Shown in pieces: positions 36,071-44,799 of a stretch of 64,000 bases of DNA. Source of the stretch: Acidobacteriaceae bacterium (GTDB lineage: Bacteria > Acidobacteriota > Terriglobia > Terriglobales > Acidobacteriaceae); assembly GCA_003134655.1 (NCBI GenBank), contig PLBY01000081.1:62001-126000 (forward strand), given 5' to 3'. Under the pieces are notes generated by a model. That model did no database searches, was not told the origin of the DNA, and worked only from the letters and a program-made list of their open reading frames with translations. A program made the position numbers and the translations under genes. Within the stretch, counting starts at the first letter, position 1, and the number at the start of each line of letters is the position of its first letter.

Positions 36071-38199
36071 GGTTGTCCATTCGCGTTCGTCAGAGAGAAT
36101 AGGTGATCGTCTGGGAGCGACGGCAGGGTGAACACTCCCCCAAAAATATTCATTTGATTGTGTACTGAATCGTACACTGCACTCGAGAAGCGACGCGCCG
36201 GCGCCGGCGTCTGTGCGGTAATTTCAGTCCATTGCGGACGGGTACTCTGCCCGTTCGGATCTGTGAGCACCCAGGCGTCGCTTAACAACTTCGTTCCGTC
36301 ATATCCACCGTAGATCGTCATCAGATCGTTGGTCACGTCGTAGATCGCGGTGTGCCCCGTCCGTGCAACTGGCCCGCTGTTCGACGGAACCGCCAGCCTC
36401 CACTGCGGCGTGCCTCCCGAACCGTTCGCATTCGAAAGAATCCAGATATCGCCAAACGGCGCGCTGCCCGCGTCCCCGCCATAGATCGTGAGAGTGTTCG
36501 TGGTCGAGTTGTAGATGACCGAACTGCTTTGCCGCGCGCTCGGTGGCGTGCCGCGCGGCGACAGCTTGGTCCAGGCAGGCGTACCGGTCAACGCGTTCGC
36601 ATTGTTGAGAACCCACACGTCGTTGTAGTACGTGGAAACACAATCGTAACCACCGAAGATAATCAGCCGGTTCGTGACCGGGTCATAGGCAGAGGTGTGA
36701 CGCGTGCGAATTCCAGGCAGCGTACCCGTGGGAGCCGTCGCCACCCAAGTCGGCCTGCCACCCGTATTGTTGGCGCTGGTCATGACCCAGTGATCGTTGA
36801 CGCAAGGAGCGGGAAACCCCGTGCCGCCGCCAAACACCATCAAGCGGTTGTTCGCACTGTCGCACTGCACACTGTGGCCCCATCGCGCCTTGGGATGCTT
36901 CCCCCCAACATTGATCGGGATCCAATTGATGTTGGAGGAATCGTTGACCCCGGTCGTTTGCCAGTAGTCGTCTATGTTCGTATTGGTCTGCGCGTGCTGA
37001 CCATCCACGACAAACACACTGTTGGTCACCGAATCGTAGAACATCCCTTGCGAATACCGAGCGGGCGGTCCCCCGCGTGTCCATGAACTCGTGCCCGTAC
37101 CATTGGCGCTGCTCAGCGTGAATGCGTGGTCATCTCCGGCCAGTTTGGCCTGGCTGCTCGATCCTGCGAAAACGTACATATCGTTTACGCTCGAGTCATA
37201 CACAGCGCTGTGGAAGCCCACTGCCGGAGCGGTTCCCTTGGTCGCAATCTTCGTCCAGCCCGGCGTCCCGCCGATTCCATTCGCAGACGTCAATACAAAA
37301 CTGTCGGATACCGCGTTCGACGAGTGAAACCCGCCAAACACAATCATGCGATCGTTCGTGCTGTCGTACACGGCGGTTTGCCCGGAGCGACTGCTGGGAG
37401 CCGTCCCCGTTGGCGACAGTTGTGTCCACGTTGGAGTTCCACCCGTACCATTGGCGTGGGAAAGAACCCAGACATCTCCAAAATTCGCGGACCCGGCGTC
37501 ACCGCCATACACAGTCATCACGTTGTTCGCAGCATCGTAGATGGCGCTGGCACTCTCCCGCGCGGCAGGAGGGGTGCCGCTCACCGAGAGTTGCTGCCAC
37601 GCTGGGCTGCCGCTTCCACCGTTCGCGTCGCTCAAGACCCACACGTCATTGAAATATCCGGTGGAACAATTGTTCCCGCCAAACATAATCAGGGAATTCG
37701 TATTCGCGTCGTACACTCCCGTGTGATGCAATCGGGCGGCCGGTATTGTGCCGGAGGCAGAAATCGAAAGCCACGCAGCCGATCCACTCTCTCCGTTGGC
37801 GCCATCGAGAATCCAAACGTCGTTCATGCACGAACCGGACGTTCCCGTGCCACCGCCGAAAACGGTCATGCGGTTGCTGCTCGGGTCGTAAGTAGCCACG
37901 TGCCCGAACCTGCCCGCTGGCGCCGAGCCGCTCGGAACCAAACTCGTCGAGGTCACAAACTTCGAAGTGCTGGTACCGACCAGCCACACGTCATTCAGAT
38001 CTGACTTGGTCGTGCTGTTCTGCCCCCCGAATACAATCATCCTCTTCGACGCCGGATCGAATACCGCCGTATGTGAGAAGCGCGCCGGTGGACCATATTG
38101 AGTCCATGTCTGTGCGAACAATAGCGGATGACAGCTAAGGAAAAGGATGCAGAGCGTCAGCGGAAGACTGACCGACGCTAGAGTTCCCCGCACCTTCAT
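36067..38199 (-). CDS. Secreted double kelch-propeller protein 2
   Basis: About 710 residues from ATG 38199, with AGGAG 11 bases upstream. The longer open frame to 38256 would put the signal peptide (VSLPLTLCILFLSCHPLLFA) too far inside. Twelve kelch repeats lie in two halves beginning TWTQYGPPARFS and SWTRGGPPARYS. Blade order and spacing are as in the downstream gene, with which it overlaps by 4 bases. Cys pairs recur within blades 2 and 3 of each half (GSCMNDVW, NNCSTGYF; PCVNDHW, YDCVSTYY) and could form interblade disulfides. Confidence 0.85.
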   Translation of the reverse strand: MKVRGTLASVSLPLTLCILFLSCHPLLFAQTWTQYGPPARFSHTAVFDPASKRMIVFGGQNSTTKSDLNDVWLVGTSTSKFVTSTSLVPSGSAPAGRFGHVATYDPSSNRMTVFGGGTGTSGSCMNDVWILDGANGESGSAAWLSISASGTIPAARLHHTGVYDANTNSLIMFGGNNCSTGYFNDVWVLSDANGGSGSPAWQQLSVSGTPPAARESASAIYDAANNVMTVYGGDAGSANFGDVWVLSHANGTGGTPTWTQLSPTGTAPSSRSGQTAVYDSTNDRMIVFGGFHSSNAVSDSFVLTSANGIGGTPGWTKIATKGTAPAVGFHSAVYDSSVNDMYVFAGSSSQAKLAGDDHAFTLSSANGTGTSSWTRGGPPARYSQGMFYDSVTNSVFVVDGQHAQTNTNIDDYWQTTGVNDSSNINWIPINVGGKHPKARWGHSVQCDSANNRLMVFGGGTGFPAPCVNDHWVMTSANNTGGRPTWVATAPTGTLPGIRTRHTSAYDPVTNRLIIFGGYDCVSTYYNDVWVLNNANALTGTPAWTKLSPRGTPPSARQSSSVIYNSTTNTLTIYGGDAGSAPFGDIWILSNANGSGGTPQWRLAVPSNSGPVARTGHTAIYDVTNDLMTIYGGYDGTKLLSDAWVLTDPNGQSTRPQWTEITAQTPAPARRFSSAVYDSVHNQMNIFGGVFTLPSLPDDHLFSLTNANGQP

Positions 38200-38343
38200 G
38201 ATTAGGACGGCTCCTGGACCCGAAAAGCTAAAAACTGTCGCCAGCTGAGAGCACATACTTGAGCCCGCCGTCTAGGCACAGCCGCTCCTGGCTCTCAACA
38301 AGGCGAACGAGGGCAGTTCAGTCTGTCCGACGATGCTCACACT

Positions 38344-38364
38344 GTCAAGATGAAGGAATTTGCA
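38344..38364 (+). promoter_or_regulatory. Surface-gene element, copy 2
   Basis: GTCAAG overlapping by one base ATGAAGGAATTTGCA (38350-38364). It ends 2 bases before the -35 box of the promoter below, a position typical of an activator site. Confidence 0.6.
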
Positions 38365-38366
38365 TC

Positions 38367-38395
38367 TTGACGCTGTGGTGCCACCGTCCTATGCT
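38367..38395 (+). promoter_or_regulatory. Sigma-70-like promoter of the rightward kelch gene
   Basis: TTGACG (38367-38372), a 17-base spacer, then TATGCT (38390-38395). The start codon is about 70 bases further on. Confidence 0.6.
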
Positions 38396-38471
38396 CCCTA
38401 GGCATACACGTAGAGCTGTCGTTTCCCCCACAACGCCCTACCTTAAAAATCGAACATCCCGGAGCCAGCCC

Positions 38472-40661
38472 ATGCTGTGCCCGTTTCGGAGCCTTCACTT
38501 GACCCGGTCCAATTCTCTGTACACGGCCCTGTTGTTAGTCTGTTTCAGTATGCTCCTGGCTTCGTCCGCCTCCGCACAAAAGTGGAATCGCTACGGCCCC
38601 GGCACGCGCAGCCAAGCGTCTTCGATTTATGACCCCTCGACCAAGCAGATGATCATGTTTGGCGGACAGCATGCACCTACCAACGTCGACTTCCACGATG
38701 TCTGGGCCGTGAAGAACGTCATCGAGTCTTCAGCATCGACCGCCAACAATTTGAACTGGGTCTCCGTCACTACCGCCGGCACGGTTCCGAGCGTGCGCTT
38801 CGGACACTCTGCCGCCTACAATCCCACTTCCAACCGCATGATCATTTTTGGCGGCGGCACCGGGTTTCCCGGACCCTGCGCGAACGATCTGTGGGTCCTC
38901 ACCAACACCAACTCCGTTGGCGGCACGCCCACCTGGATCAAACTCAGTCCAACAGGAACTTTGCCCCCGGTCCGCGAAGGCCACGCCTCCGTGTATGACG
39001 CCGCGACCAACACCATGATCGTGTTCGGTGGAACCGATTGCGCTGGAAATTTCTACAACGACGTCTGGATCTTGAGCAACGCTGACGGATCGGTGGCCAC
39101 TCCGAAGTGGACTCAATCCAAGCCGGTCGGCACCGCGCCGGCCGCCCGCTCGCAAAGCACGGCGATCTACGACTCCACCAAGCGCGTCATGACGGTTTTT
39201 GGCGGCGCGGGTGCTGCGAGGGCCGTCTTCAACGATGTCTGGACCCTCGCGAACGTGAACGGAACTCCAACGTGGACCCAACTCGCTCCCACCGGGACCG
39301 CGCCGAATCCACGCAGTGGCCACACCGCCGTCTTCGATTCGGCCAACAACCGAATGATCATCCATGGCGGAGTTGTCGGCTCGACCGCCGTACAAAACGA
39401 CACCTGGATTCTCAGCGACGCGAACGGAGTTGGCGCCAGCCCGGCTTGGACGCAATTGTCACCCACGGACCCGGCCCCGTATCGCTCCAGTCATACTGCG
39501 ATCTATGATCCGACCGCCAACGAAATGGTGATCTTCGGCGGCGACAGCCAGCTTCCCAAGACCTTTACCGACGATCACGTTTTTGTACTTACAAAGGTAA
39601 ATGGATTGCAGTCCGGCGCCGCATGGTCCCAGGACGGTCCCGCCCCGCGAAGCCACCAGAGCGCCGTTTACGACGCGGTCACCGATCAGTTGATCGTGTT
39701 CGGCGGGCAGACCTCCGGAACGCCGGGCGCGTTGAACGACGTCTGGTCAGCACCGTCCATCGTCGCTTCCGGTCAGGTTTCGCAGGTCTCCACGAATTGG
39801 ATGCAGGTGCTTCCCGCGGGGACGGCGCCAGCCGCGCGTTTTGGACACAGCGGCCTCTACGACTCGAGCAGCAACCGCCTGATCGTTTTCGGCGGTGCGA
39901 CCAGTTCGACCAATTGCCTGCATGACTTGTGGATTCTCGACGACGCCAATTCCGCCCACGGCACGCCGGATTGGATCAGTCTGACCGCGTCGGGCACATT
40001 GCCCACGCCGCGCATGAACCAAACCGCCGTATACGATCCCGCGCAGAACACCATGATCGTTTTCGGAGGCACCAATTGTTCCTCCGGCTATCTTTCGGAC
40101 GTGTGGGTGCTGAGCAATGCAAACGGCGAGGGTGGAACGCCCACATGGACACAGCTTTCTCCTGCTGGTACTCCGCCGACAGCGCGAGAAAACAGCAGCT
40201 CTATATACGACCCGGTTAATAACGTTCTAACTATCTATGCGGGTGATACAGGCAGTAGCGGATTCGCCGACGTCTGGACTCTCTCCAACGCCAACGGACA
40301 AGGCGGAACACCGGTCTGGACCCTCCTTGCACCGACCGGAACTGCTCCGAACGGTAGAACCGGTCAAAGCACCGTATACGACGCAACTAATAACCGCATG
40401 ATTATGTACGGCGGCATTAACGCGATCAACGGCACTCGGTTTCTTTATGACTCGTGGGTCCTCACCTTCCCCAACGGCATCGGAGGAACTCCGGCATGGA
40501 CTGCCGAGAAAGTGACAGGCACCGCGCCCGAGCGCTTCTTCCACTCGACGGTCTACAGTTCCGCCTTCAACTGTCTGGTGGTCTTCGGCGGCGACAGCCA
40601 GATCGAATCTCTGCCCGATGATCACATCTTCATTCTGTCGAAGGCCAACGGACAGAAATAG
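38472..40661 (+). CDS. Secreted double kelch-propeller protein 3
   Basis: 729 residues from ATG 38472, directly before the signal peptide (LYTALLLVCFSMLLASSASA). Twelve kelch repeats sit in two halves starting KWNRYGPGTRSQ and AWSQDGPAPRSH. Blades read SNRMIIFGGG, TNTMIVFGGT, KRVMTVFGGA and so on, each with NDVW or a variant. Same architecture as the two divergent genes to the left, so three paralogues stand head to head. It has a candidate promoter at 38367-38395 and an intrinsic terminator at 40666-40695, so it is a monocistronic unit. Likely a surface binding protein. Confidence 0.86.
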   Translation: MLCPFRSLHLTRSNSLYTALLLVCFSMLLASSASAQKWNRYGPGTRSQASSIYDPSTKQMIMFGGQHAPTNVDFHDVWAVKNVIESSASTANNLNWVSVTTAGTVPSVRFGHSAAYNPTSNRMIIFGGGTGFPGPCANDLWVLTNTNSVGGTPTWIKLSPTGTLPPVREGHASVYDAATNTMIVFGGTDCAGNFYNDVWILSNADGSVATPKWTQSKPVGTAPAARSQSTAIYDSTKRVMTVFGGAGAARAVFNDVWTLANVNGTPTWTQLAPTGTAPNPRSGHTAVFDSANNRMIIHGGVVGSTAVQNDTWILSDANGVGASPAWTQLSPTDPAPYRSSHTAIYDPTANEMVIFGGDSQLPKTFTDDHVFVLTKVNGLQSGAAWSQDGPAPRSHQSAVYDAVTDQLIVFGGQTSGTPGALNDVWSAPSIVASGQVSQVSTNWMQVLPAGTAPAARFGHSGLYDSSSNRLIVFGGATSSTNCLHDLWILDDANSAHGTPDWISLTASGTLPTPRMNQTAVYDPAQNTMIVFGGTNCSSGYLSDVWVLSNANGEGGTPTWTQLSPAGTPPTARENSSSIYDPVNNVLTIYAGDTGSSGFADVWTLSNANGQGGTPVWTLLAPTGTAPNGRTGQSTVYDATNNRMIMYGGINAINGTRFLYDSWVLTFPNGIGGTPAWTAEKVTGTAPERFFHSTVYSSAFNCLVVFGGDSQIESLPDDHIFILSKANGQK

Positions 40662-40665
40662 ATTC

Positions 40666-40695
40666 GGGAATCGGCAGTGCCGATTCCCTTCTTTT
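40666..40695 (+). terminator. Terminator of kelch protein 3 gene
   Basis: GGGAATCGGC/GCCGATTCCC with a 3-base loop, followed by TTCTTTT. Confidence 0.85.
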
Positions 40696-40809
40696 GGCGG
40701 GCCTCCTCGGCTCCTTGCTGTTGTATGATTTGGAGTCTCGCGAGTACCCCATAGTATCGGCTCAGCTCGCGACGCCAGCGTGCTTTGCCTGGGACGACTT
40801 CCCTGCCGA

Positions 40810-43170
40810 ATGGCCACTCGTTCACCTGAGAGCAGCGCCCGACCCGACCAGGAATCTCGCCACACCACCGCGCAACTTTCTGGCCGGATTCTTGCAGTCG
40901 TGGCGATCGCCTACGCCCTACTGGCAGGTCTGCACACTCTGCAAGACTTCGATCTAGGCTGGCAGCTCGCCACCGGTCGATGGGTCGTGCAGCATCGACA
41001 CGTGTTCTCCACCGACGTTTTTTCCTACACCGCCGCAGGCCAGCCATGGATCTATCCCGTTCTGTCAGGGATCGTCTTCTACCTCGCCTACCTCGCGGGA
41101 GGATACGCGCTGCTTTCATGGATGGGCGCCATCGCCTGCGCGGGATCCGTCGCGCTACTGCTTCGCCGCAGGAGTCTGATTGGATCTGCCCTCGCGGTTG
41201 TTGCCGTGCCTCTGATCGCAAACCGCACACAGCCTCGCGCCGAGATGTTCAGCACGATCCTGTTTGCCGCGTTCCTGAGCCTCTTGTGGCGGCACTATCG
41301 GCGCGGCCGATCTCCCCTCTGGCTGCTCCCCGTCCTCATGGTGGCATGGGTTAACCTGCACTTGGGATTTGTCGCCGGCCTCGCAATCTGCGCTGCATAT
41401 CTCATACTGGAGCTTCTCGACCTGCCCTTTGCAACCAAACGGCAGGCCGCGCGCGTTCGACTACAACCTGCGTGGCCGTGGCTAGCACTGACGGGAGCCG
41501 CCACCATCCTCAATCCCTGGGGCCCTTCTCTTTACCTTGCGCTGAGCAGGCAACAACGCGCTCAAAGCCTCCACACATCCTGGATTGTCGAATGGGAGAA
41601 CGTTCGTCTCTCGTCTGCCAGCCTGCATCAGGCACTCGACTGGCGCGATCCCCAAAGTTGTTTCTGGTGGCTGATGTTTGTCGTCCTCATCGGCGCCATC
41701 ATCGCCCTCTGGCGAAAGCACTGGGGAGCGGCCGCATTGCTGATCGCCTCCGCGTATCTCGCCATCCAGCATGTCCGTTTGCAAGCTGTGTTTGCCTGCG
41801 TCGCGGTTGTGGTTGGCGGCGCGATGCTCGACGAACTCCTCGGCCCGAAGCCCACCATCAAAAATGCGATGGGTGGAGATCGAGATCCTTCTTCGTCAAC
41901 CCACTCTGAAGCACAATTCGTCACTGCCGCCACTCTTCTCCTGACAATCTCCCTAGCGGCCATGGCCTTCGCCCGTGCCAGCGATCTCATTTCCAATCGC
42001 TACTACCTGCGATCCACCTTGCGCGCATCATTCGGGACCGGACTCTCCTGGTGGTATCCCGAGCGCGCGGTGGACTTCCTGCAACGCGAAAAGCTGCCGG
42101 CCAATGTTTTCAACACCTACAACCTCGGCGGCTTTCTCACCTGGCGCCTGTTCCCCGAATACCGCGACTACATCGATGGCCGCGCCATCCCGTTCGGCCC
42201 GCAACTTTTCTTTCGCGCGTATGACCTGAGCATCGAGCCCCCAGACTCCCCGGCATGGCAGCAGGAAGCCGAGGCCCGCGGCATCAACACCATCATCGTT
42301 CCTCTGTCACGCTATCAGGGGATGACCTTATTCCCACAACTCCATTCCTTTTGCCGAAGCCACTCCTGGCGCCCCGTGTACCTGGACGAAGTCTCTGCGG
42401 TCTTCGTGCGGCGCACACCGGAAACGACCTCGCTCATCGACCGTCTGCTGATTGACTGCGACAAGATTTCAATTGGCCGGCCCTCCGACTCGAACCCCGC
42501 CCAGTCCTCCAGCGCACGAGCCGAACTCTTCAACGCGTGGGCCAACGCCGGAGGAGTTCTCTACAGCCTGGAACGCTACTCAGAGGCGCTGGCTTCTCTC
42601 GACCGCGCCCAGTCAGTTTTTCCCGACAATGCCAACGTTCACCTGCTACGCGCGCTCGTCCTTCAACAGACAGACCGCGCCACAGAAGCTGAAGCAGAGT
42701 TCCGCACCAGCCTCCGTCTCGAACCGACCGATGAAAGCTGGTTCGATTTCGGTCTCTTCCACATGACGCAAAAGCGTTATGCGGAAGCCGCGGAAGTCTT
42801 CCGGCAGTCCGCGGAGTCTTCCTCCCGCCCGCATGAAATGTGGATGATGCTCGGTCAGGCCTACCTGCAAATGCACCAGCCGCAGCCCGCGCTTGAAGCA
42901 CTGGACAAGGCCGTCGCCACCAGTCCCTTCGCGGCTGAAGGCGAATCCCTTGGCGCCAGCTTCAATTCGTTGGTCGCCACAGGCCGCGCCAAAGCATGGT
43001 ATCAACTGGGAGACTTAGCGCAGGCCGTAAGTTTTCAGGAAGAAGCCGTGAAGCTGGCGCCAGGTGACTCCAAGCTCTGGCTGGGCCTGGCCGACCTATA
43101 CGAAGCGCAAGGGCGAACGACGAAGGCTGCCGATGCCAGGCTCCGCGCCACCGCCGCCGTGTCTCATTAG
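40810..43170 (+). CDS. Multi-spanning membrane glycosyltransferase-like protein with TPR tail
   Basis: 786 residues from ATG 40810. Residues 30-400 contain about ten hydrophobic helices. An early periplasmic-loop motif (LQDFDLGWQLATGRWV, then STDVFSYTAAGQPW) carries the acidic residues seen in GT-C enzymes such as the PMT/ArnT class. Residues about 560-780 form TPR-like helical pairs (AGGVLYSLERYSEALASLDRAQSVFPDNANVHLLRALVL; WYQLGDLAQAVSFQEEAVKLAPGDSKLW). It is probably a lipid-linked-sugar glycosyltransferase acting on exported polymers or proteins, possibly the surface proteins nearby. No catalytic proof from sequence. Confidence 0.7.
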   Translation: MATRSPESSARPDQESRHTTAQLSGRILAVVAIAYALLAGLHTLQDFDLGWQLATGRWVVQHRHVFSTDVFSYTAAGQPWIYPVLSGIVFYLAYLAGGYALLSWMGAIACAGSVALLLRRRSLIGSALAVVAVPLIANRTQPRAEMFSTILFAAFLSLLWRHYRRGRSPLWLLPVLMVAWVNLHLGFVAGLAICAAYLILELLDLPFATKRQAARVRLQPAWPWLALTGAATILNPWGPSLYLALSRQQRAQSLHTSWIVEWENVRLSSASLHQALDWRDPQSCFWWLMFVVLIGAIIALWRKHWGAAALLIASAYLAIQHVRLQAVFACVAVVVGGAMLDELLGPKPTIKNAMGGDRDPSSSTHSEAQFVTAATLLLTISLAAMAFARASDLISNRYYLRSTLRASFGTGLSWWYPERAVDFLQREKLPANVFNTYNLGGFLTWRLFPEYRDYIDGRAIPFGPQLFFRAYDLSIEPPDSPAWQQEAEARGINTIIVPLSRYQGMTLFPQLHSFCRSHSWRPVYLDEVSAVFVRRTPETTSLIDRLLIDCDKISIGRPSDSNPAQSSSARAELFNAWANAGGVLYSLERYSEALASLDRAQSVFPDNANVHLLRALVLQQTDRATEAEAEFRTSLRLEPTDESWFDFGLFHMTQKRYAEAAEVFRQSAESSSRPHEMWMMLGQAYLQMHQPQPALEALDKAVATSPFAAEGESLGASFNSLVATGRAKAWYQLGDLAQAVSFQEEAVKLAPGDSKLWLGLADLYEAQGRTTKAADARLRATAAVSH

Positions 43171-43222
43171 CCTCACTGGAGCCTCACTGGCTCGCAAACA
43201 CCAAACAACAGGGCACAAGCGG

Positions 43223-43256
43223 AGGGCGCCGCAACCAGTTTCGATTGCGGCGCCCT
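43223..43256. terminator. Hairpin between convergent genes
   Basis: AGGGCGCCGCAA/TTGCGGCGCCCT, 12-bp perfect stem with a 10-base loop. Little T-run follows. It lies between the TPR glycosyltransferase-like gene and the first DUF1111 gene. Confidence 0.65.
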
Positions 43257-43297
43257 GAGTATTACAAGTCGCTACTGCAGCTGATCGATTTCTTCGA

Positions 43298-44764
43298 CTA
43301 CAACGACCGCAGGAAGTTCACCAGATCCTGCTGGTTCTTCGGACTCAGATTGTTAAAGTTCGTCACGCTCTGATTCGCTTCCGACGCCGGGTACGAACCG
43401 TTCCCCAGGCTGTAGTGATCTTCAATCGCCGTGACAATGTTGTTGGTTCGCCCATCGTGCAGGAACCACAGGCGCTGTCCAATGCCCCAGAGCGGCGCGG
43501 TCCTGAACTCGTCTGGACCCGCACTACCTTGCTGCAGCCCATCCGCCAAGCCCGGCCCCATGTGGTGCACCAGAATATCGGAGTACAGGTTGATCTTGAT
43601 GTCGCCCAGCGCCGGGCGCGAGGTCGCCGGCGTCGTGAACGAAGTGGTATGGCAATAGACGCAACCCGCGTTAGTGAACTGCGTCTTCCCGTTGGTGGTG
43701 GAACTGTTCTGCTGCCCGGGCGTGGGCGGCGCCATCCACTGCGTAAAGTACTCCGCGCGCTCCGCATCGCCCGGGAACATTTCCGTCAGAATTCCGGGAG
43801 TGAAGTTCGAAACCGTCTCCGGCACCGGATTCAGAACGCATCCCGGCGTCTGGTCGATTTCATTCGGGAACGTCTCATTGGTGACGCCCATTTCCACGTT
43901 CATCTGGTTGGCCGCCATCAGCAGCGTCGACCGAACCTGAGCCTTCCACCCGAAGCGCTGAATGCTGCCGTCATTTCCGCTGTTATTGGGATGACCGGTA
44001 ATGCCCAGCCCTGCCTTCTTGGTCAGGTTCGAATTCATGTTGTTGATGATGTCGATGTTGCGAATCACCTCGATCAGACCGTCACCGTAGGTCGGAATCA
44101 CCTGCCGAAGCGCAAGATTGCCTTGCGAAGCCGCAGTCACAAAGTCCGGCTGCGAAATGTTGCAGGCAGAAGCGTCGCTGCGGCCCGTGATCGTAAACAA
44201 CTGGTGTACCTTGCCATCCGGAATGGTCGTGCCCGGCTGGTTAATAAAGCGCGCTTCGAGGATCGGGCCGCTCGAAGTAATGAACGACGGCATGGTGTTG
44301 TTCGCGCCGTTGTAGTTGTACACGGCGAATAACGGATTCGACGGCGGGCTCGATCCACCTACCGCCGGATACGCGTGGCAACTCGCGCAGGAATTCGAAT
44401 TGAATCGCGGCCCGAGTCCACCGTCTGTCGGAGAAGTGACGATGACGTCGTGCGCGCGGTTGAATTCCGTCGTGATGCTGGGCTCAATCTGCTGTTCGTT
44501 GGAGCTTAACTTCCCCAAGAAACCTCCGGCGTTCGCGGGCAACGGCCGTGGACCCGGATCCGTCGCCGTCACTGCTGGAGGAAGACTCGCATTGGCCCGC
44601 AAAGATGAAGGCGCAGTCGGCTTCGATGCCTTCGCGCCCTTCGGAAAGTAAGCAGTCGCCGCCGTGCACACCGCGAGCAACAGGACCATCGGCAGAATTA
44701 CGCGGATCCACTTCCCTTTGTCAGCTTGAGCCTGCATTGGATTCGTCTCTTTCGACAATGACAT
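43298..44764 (-). CDS. Di-haem DUF1111 (putative peroxidase-like) protein 1
   Basis: 488 residues from ATG 44764, which has AGGGGA a few bases upstream. An N-terminal hydrophobic segment (VILPMVLLLAVCTAATAYF) exports or anchors it. Two c-type haem motifs, CASCH (in SNSCASCHAYPAVGG) and CVYCH, sit in separate domains. Blocks such as LGPRFNSNSC, RFGWKAQ, DEFRTAPLWGIGQR and LHDGRT are typical of the DUF1111 di-haem oxidoreductase family, related to MauG and cytochrome c peroxidases. It lies just downstream of a paralogue, probably as the second gene of one transcript. Periplasmic redox role; substrate unknown. Confidence 0.86.
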   Translation of the reverse strand: MSLSKETNPMQAQADKGKWIRVILPMVLLLAVCTAATAYFPKGAKASKPTAPSSLRANASLPPAVTATDPGPRPLPANAGGFLGKLSSNEQQIEPSITTEFNRAHDVIVTSPTDGGLGPRFNSNSCASCHAYPAVGGSSPPSNPLFAVYNYNGANNTMPSFITSSGPILEARFINQPGTTIPDGKVHQLFTITGRSDASACNISQPDFVTAASQGNLALRQVIPTYGDGLIEVIRNIDIINNMNSNLTKKAGLGITGHPNNSGNDGSIQRFGWKAQVRSTLLMAANQMNVEMGVTNETFPNEIDQTPGCVLNPVPETVSNFTPGILTEMFPGDAERAEYFTQWMAPPTPGQQNSSTTNGKTQFTNAGCVYCHTTSFTTPATSRPALGDIKINLYSDILVHHMGPGLADGLQQGSAGPDEFRTAPLWGIGQRLWFLHDGRTNNIVTAIEDHYSLGNGSYPASEANQSVTNFNNLSPKNQQDLVNFLRSL

Positions 44765-44799
44765 AAAGTTCCCCTTGATCTTGGTCGTGTCCCGAAAAC

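Larger units (their letters stand above)
38200..38471. other. Divergent kelch promoter region
   Basis: Between two divergent kelch loci. Contains surface-element copy 2 fused to a good sigma-70-type promoter for the rightward gene. No leftward promoter was identified. Confidence 0.6.

Noticed and set aside
30362..38364. The element as a sigma-54 promoter (TTGCA as the -12 box)
   Set aside because: The required GG of the -24 box is not at the correct spacing in any copy.
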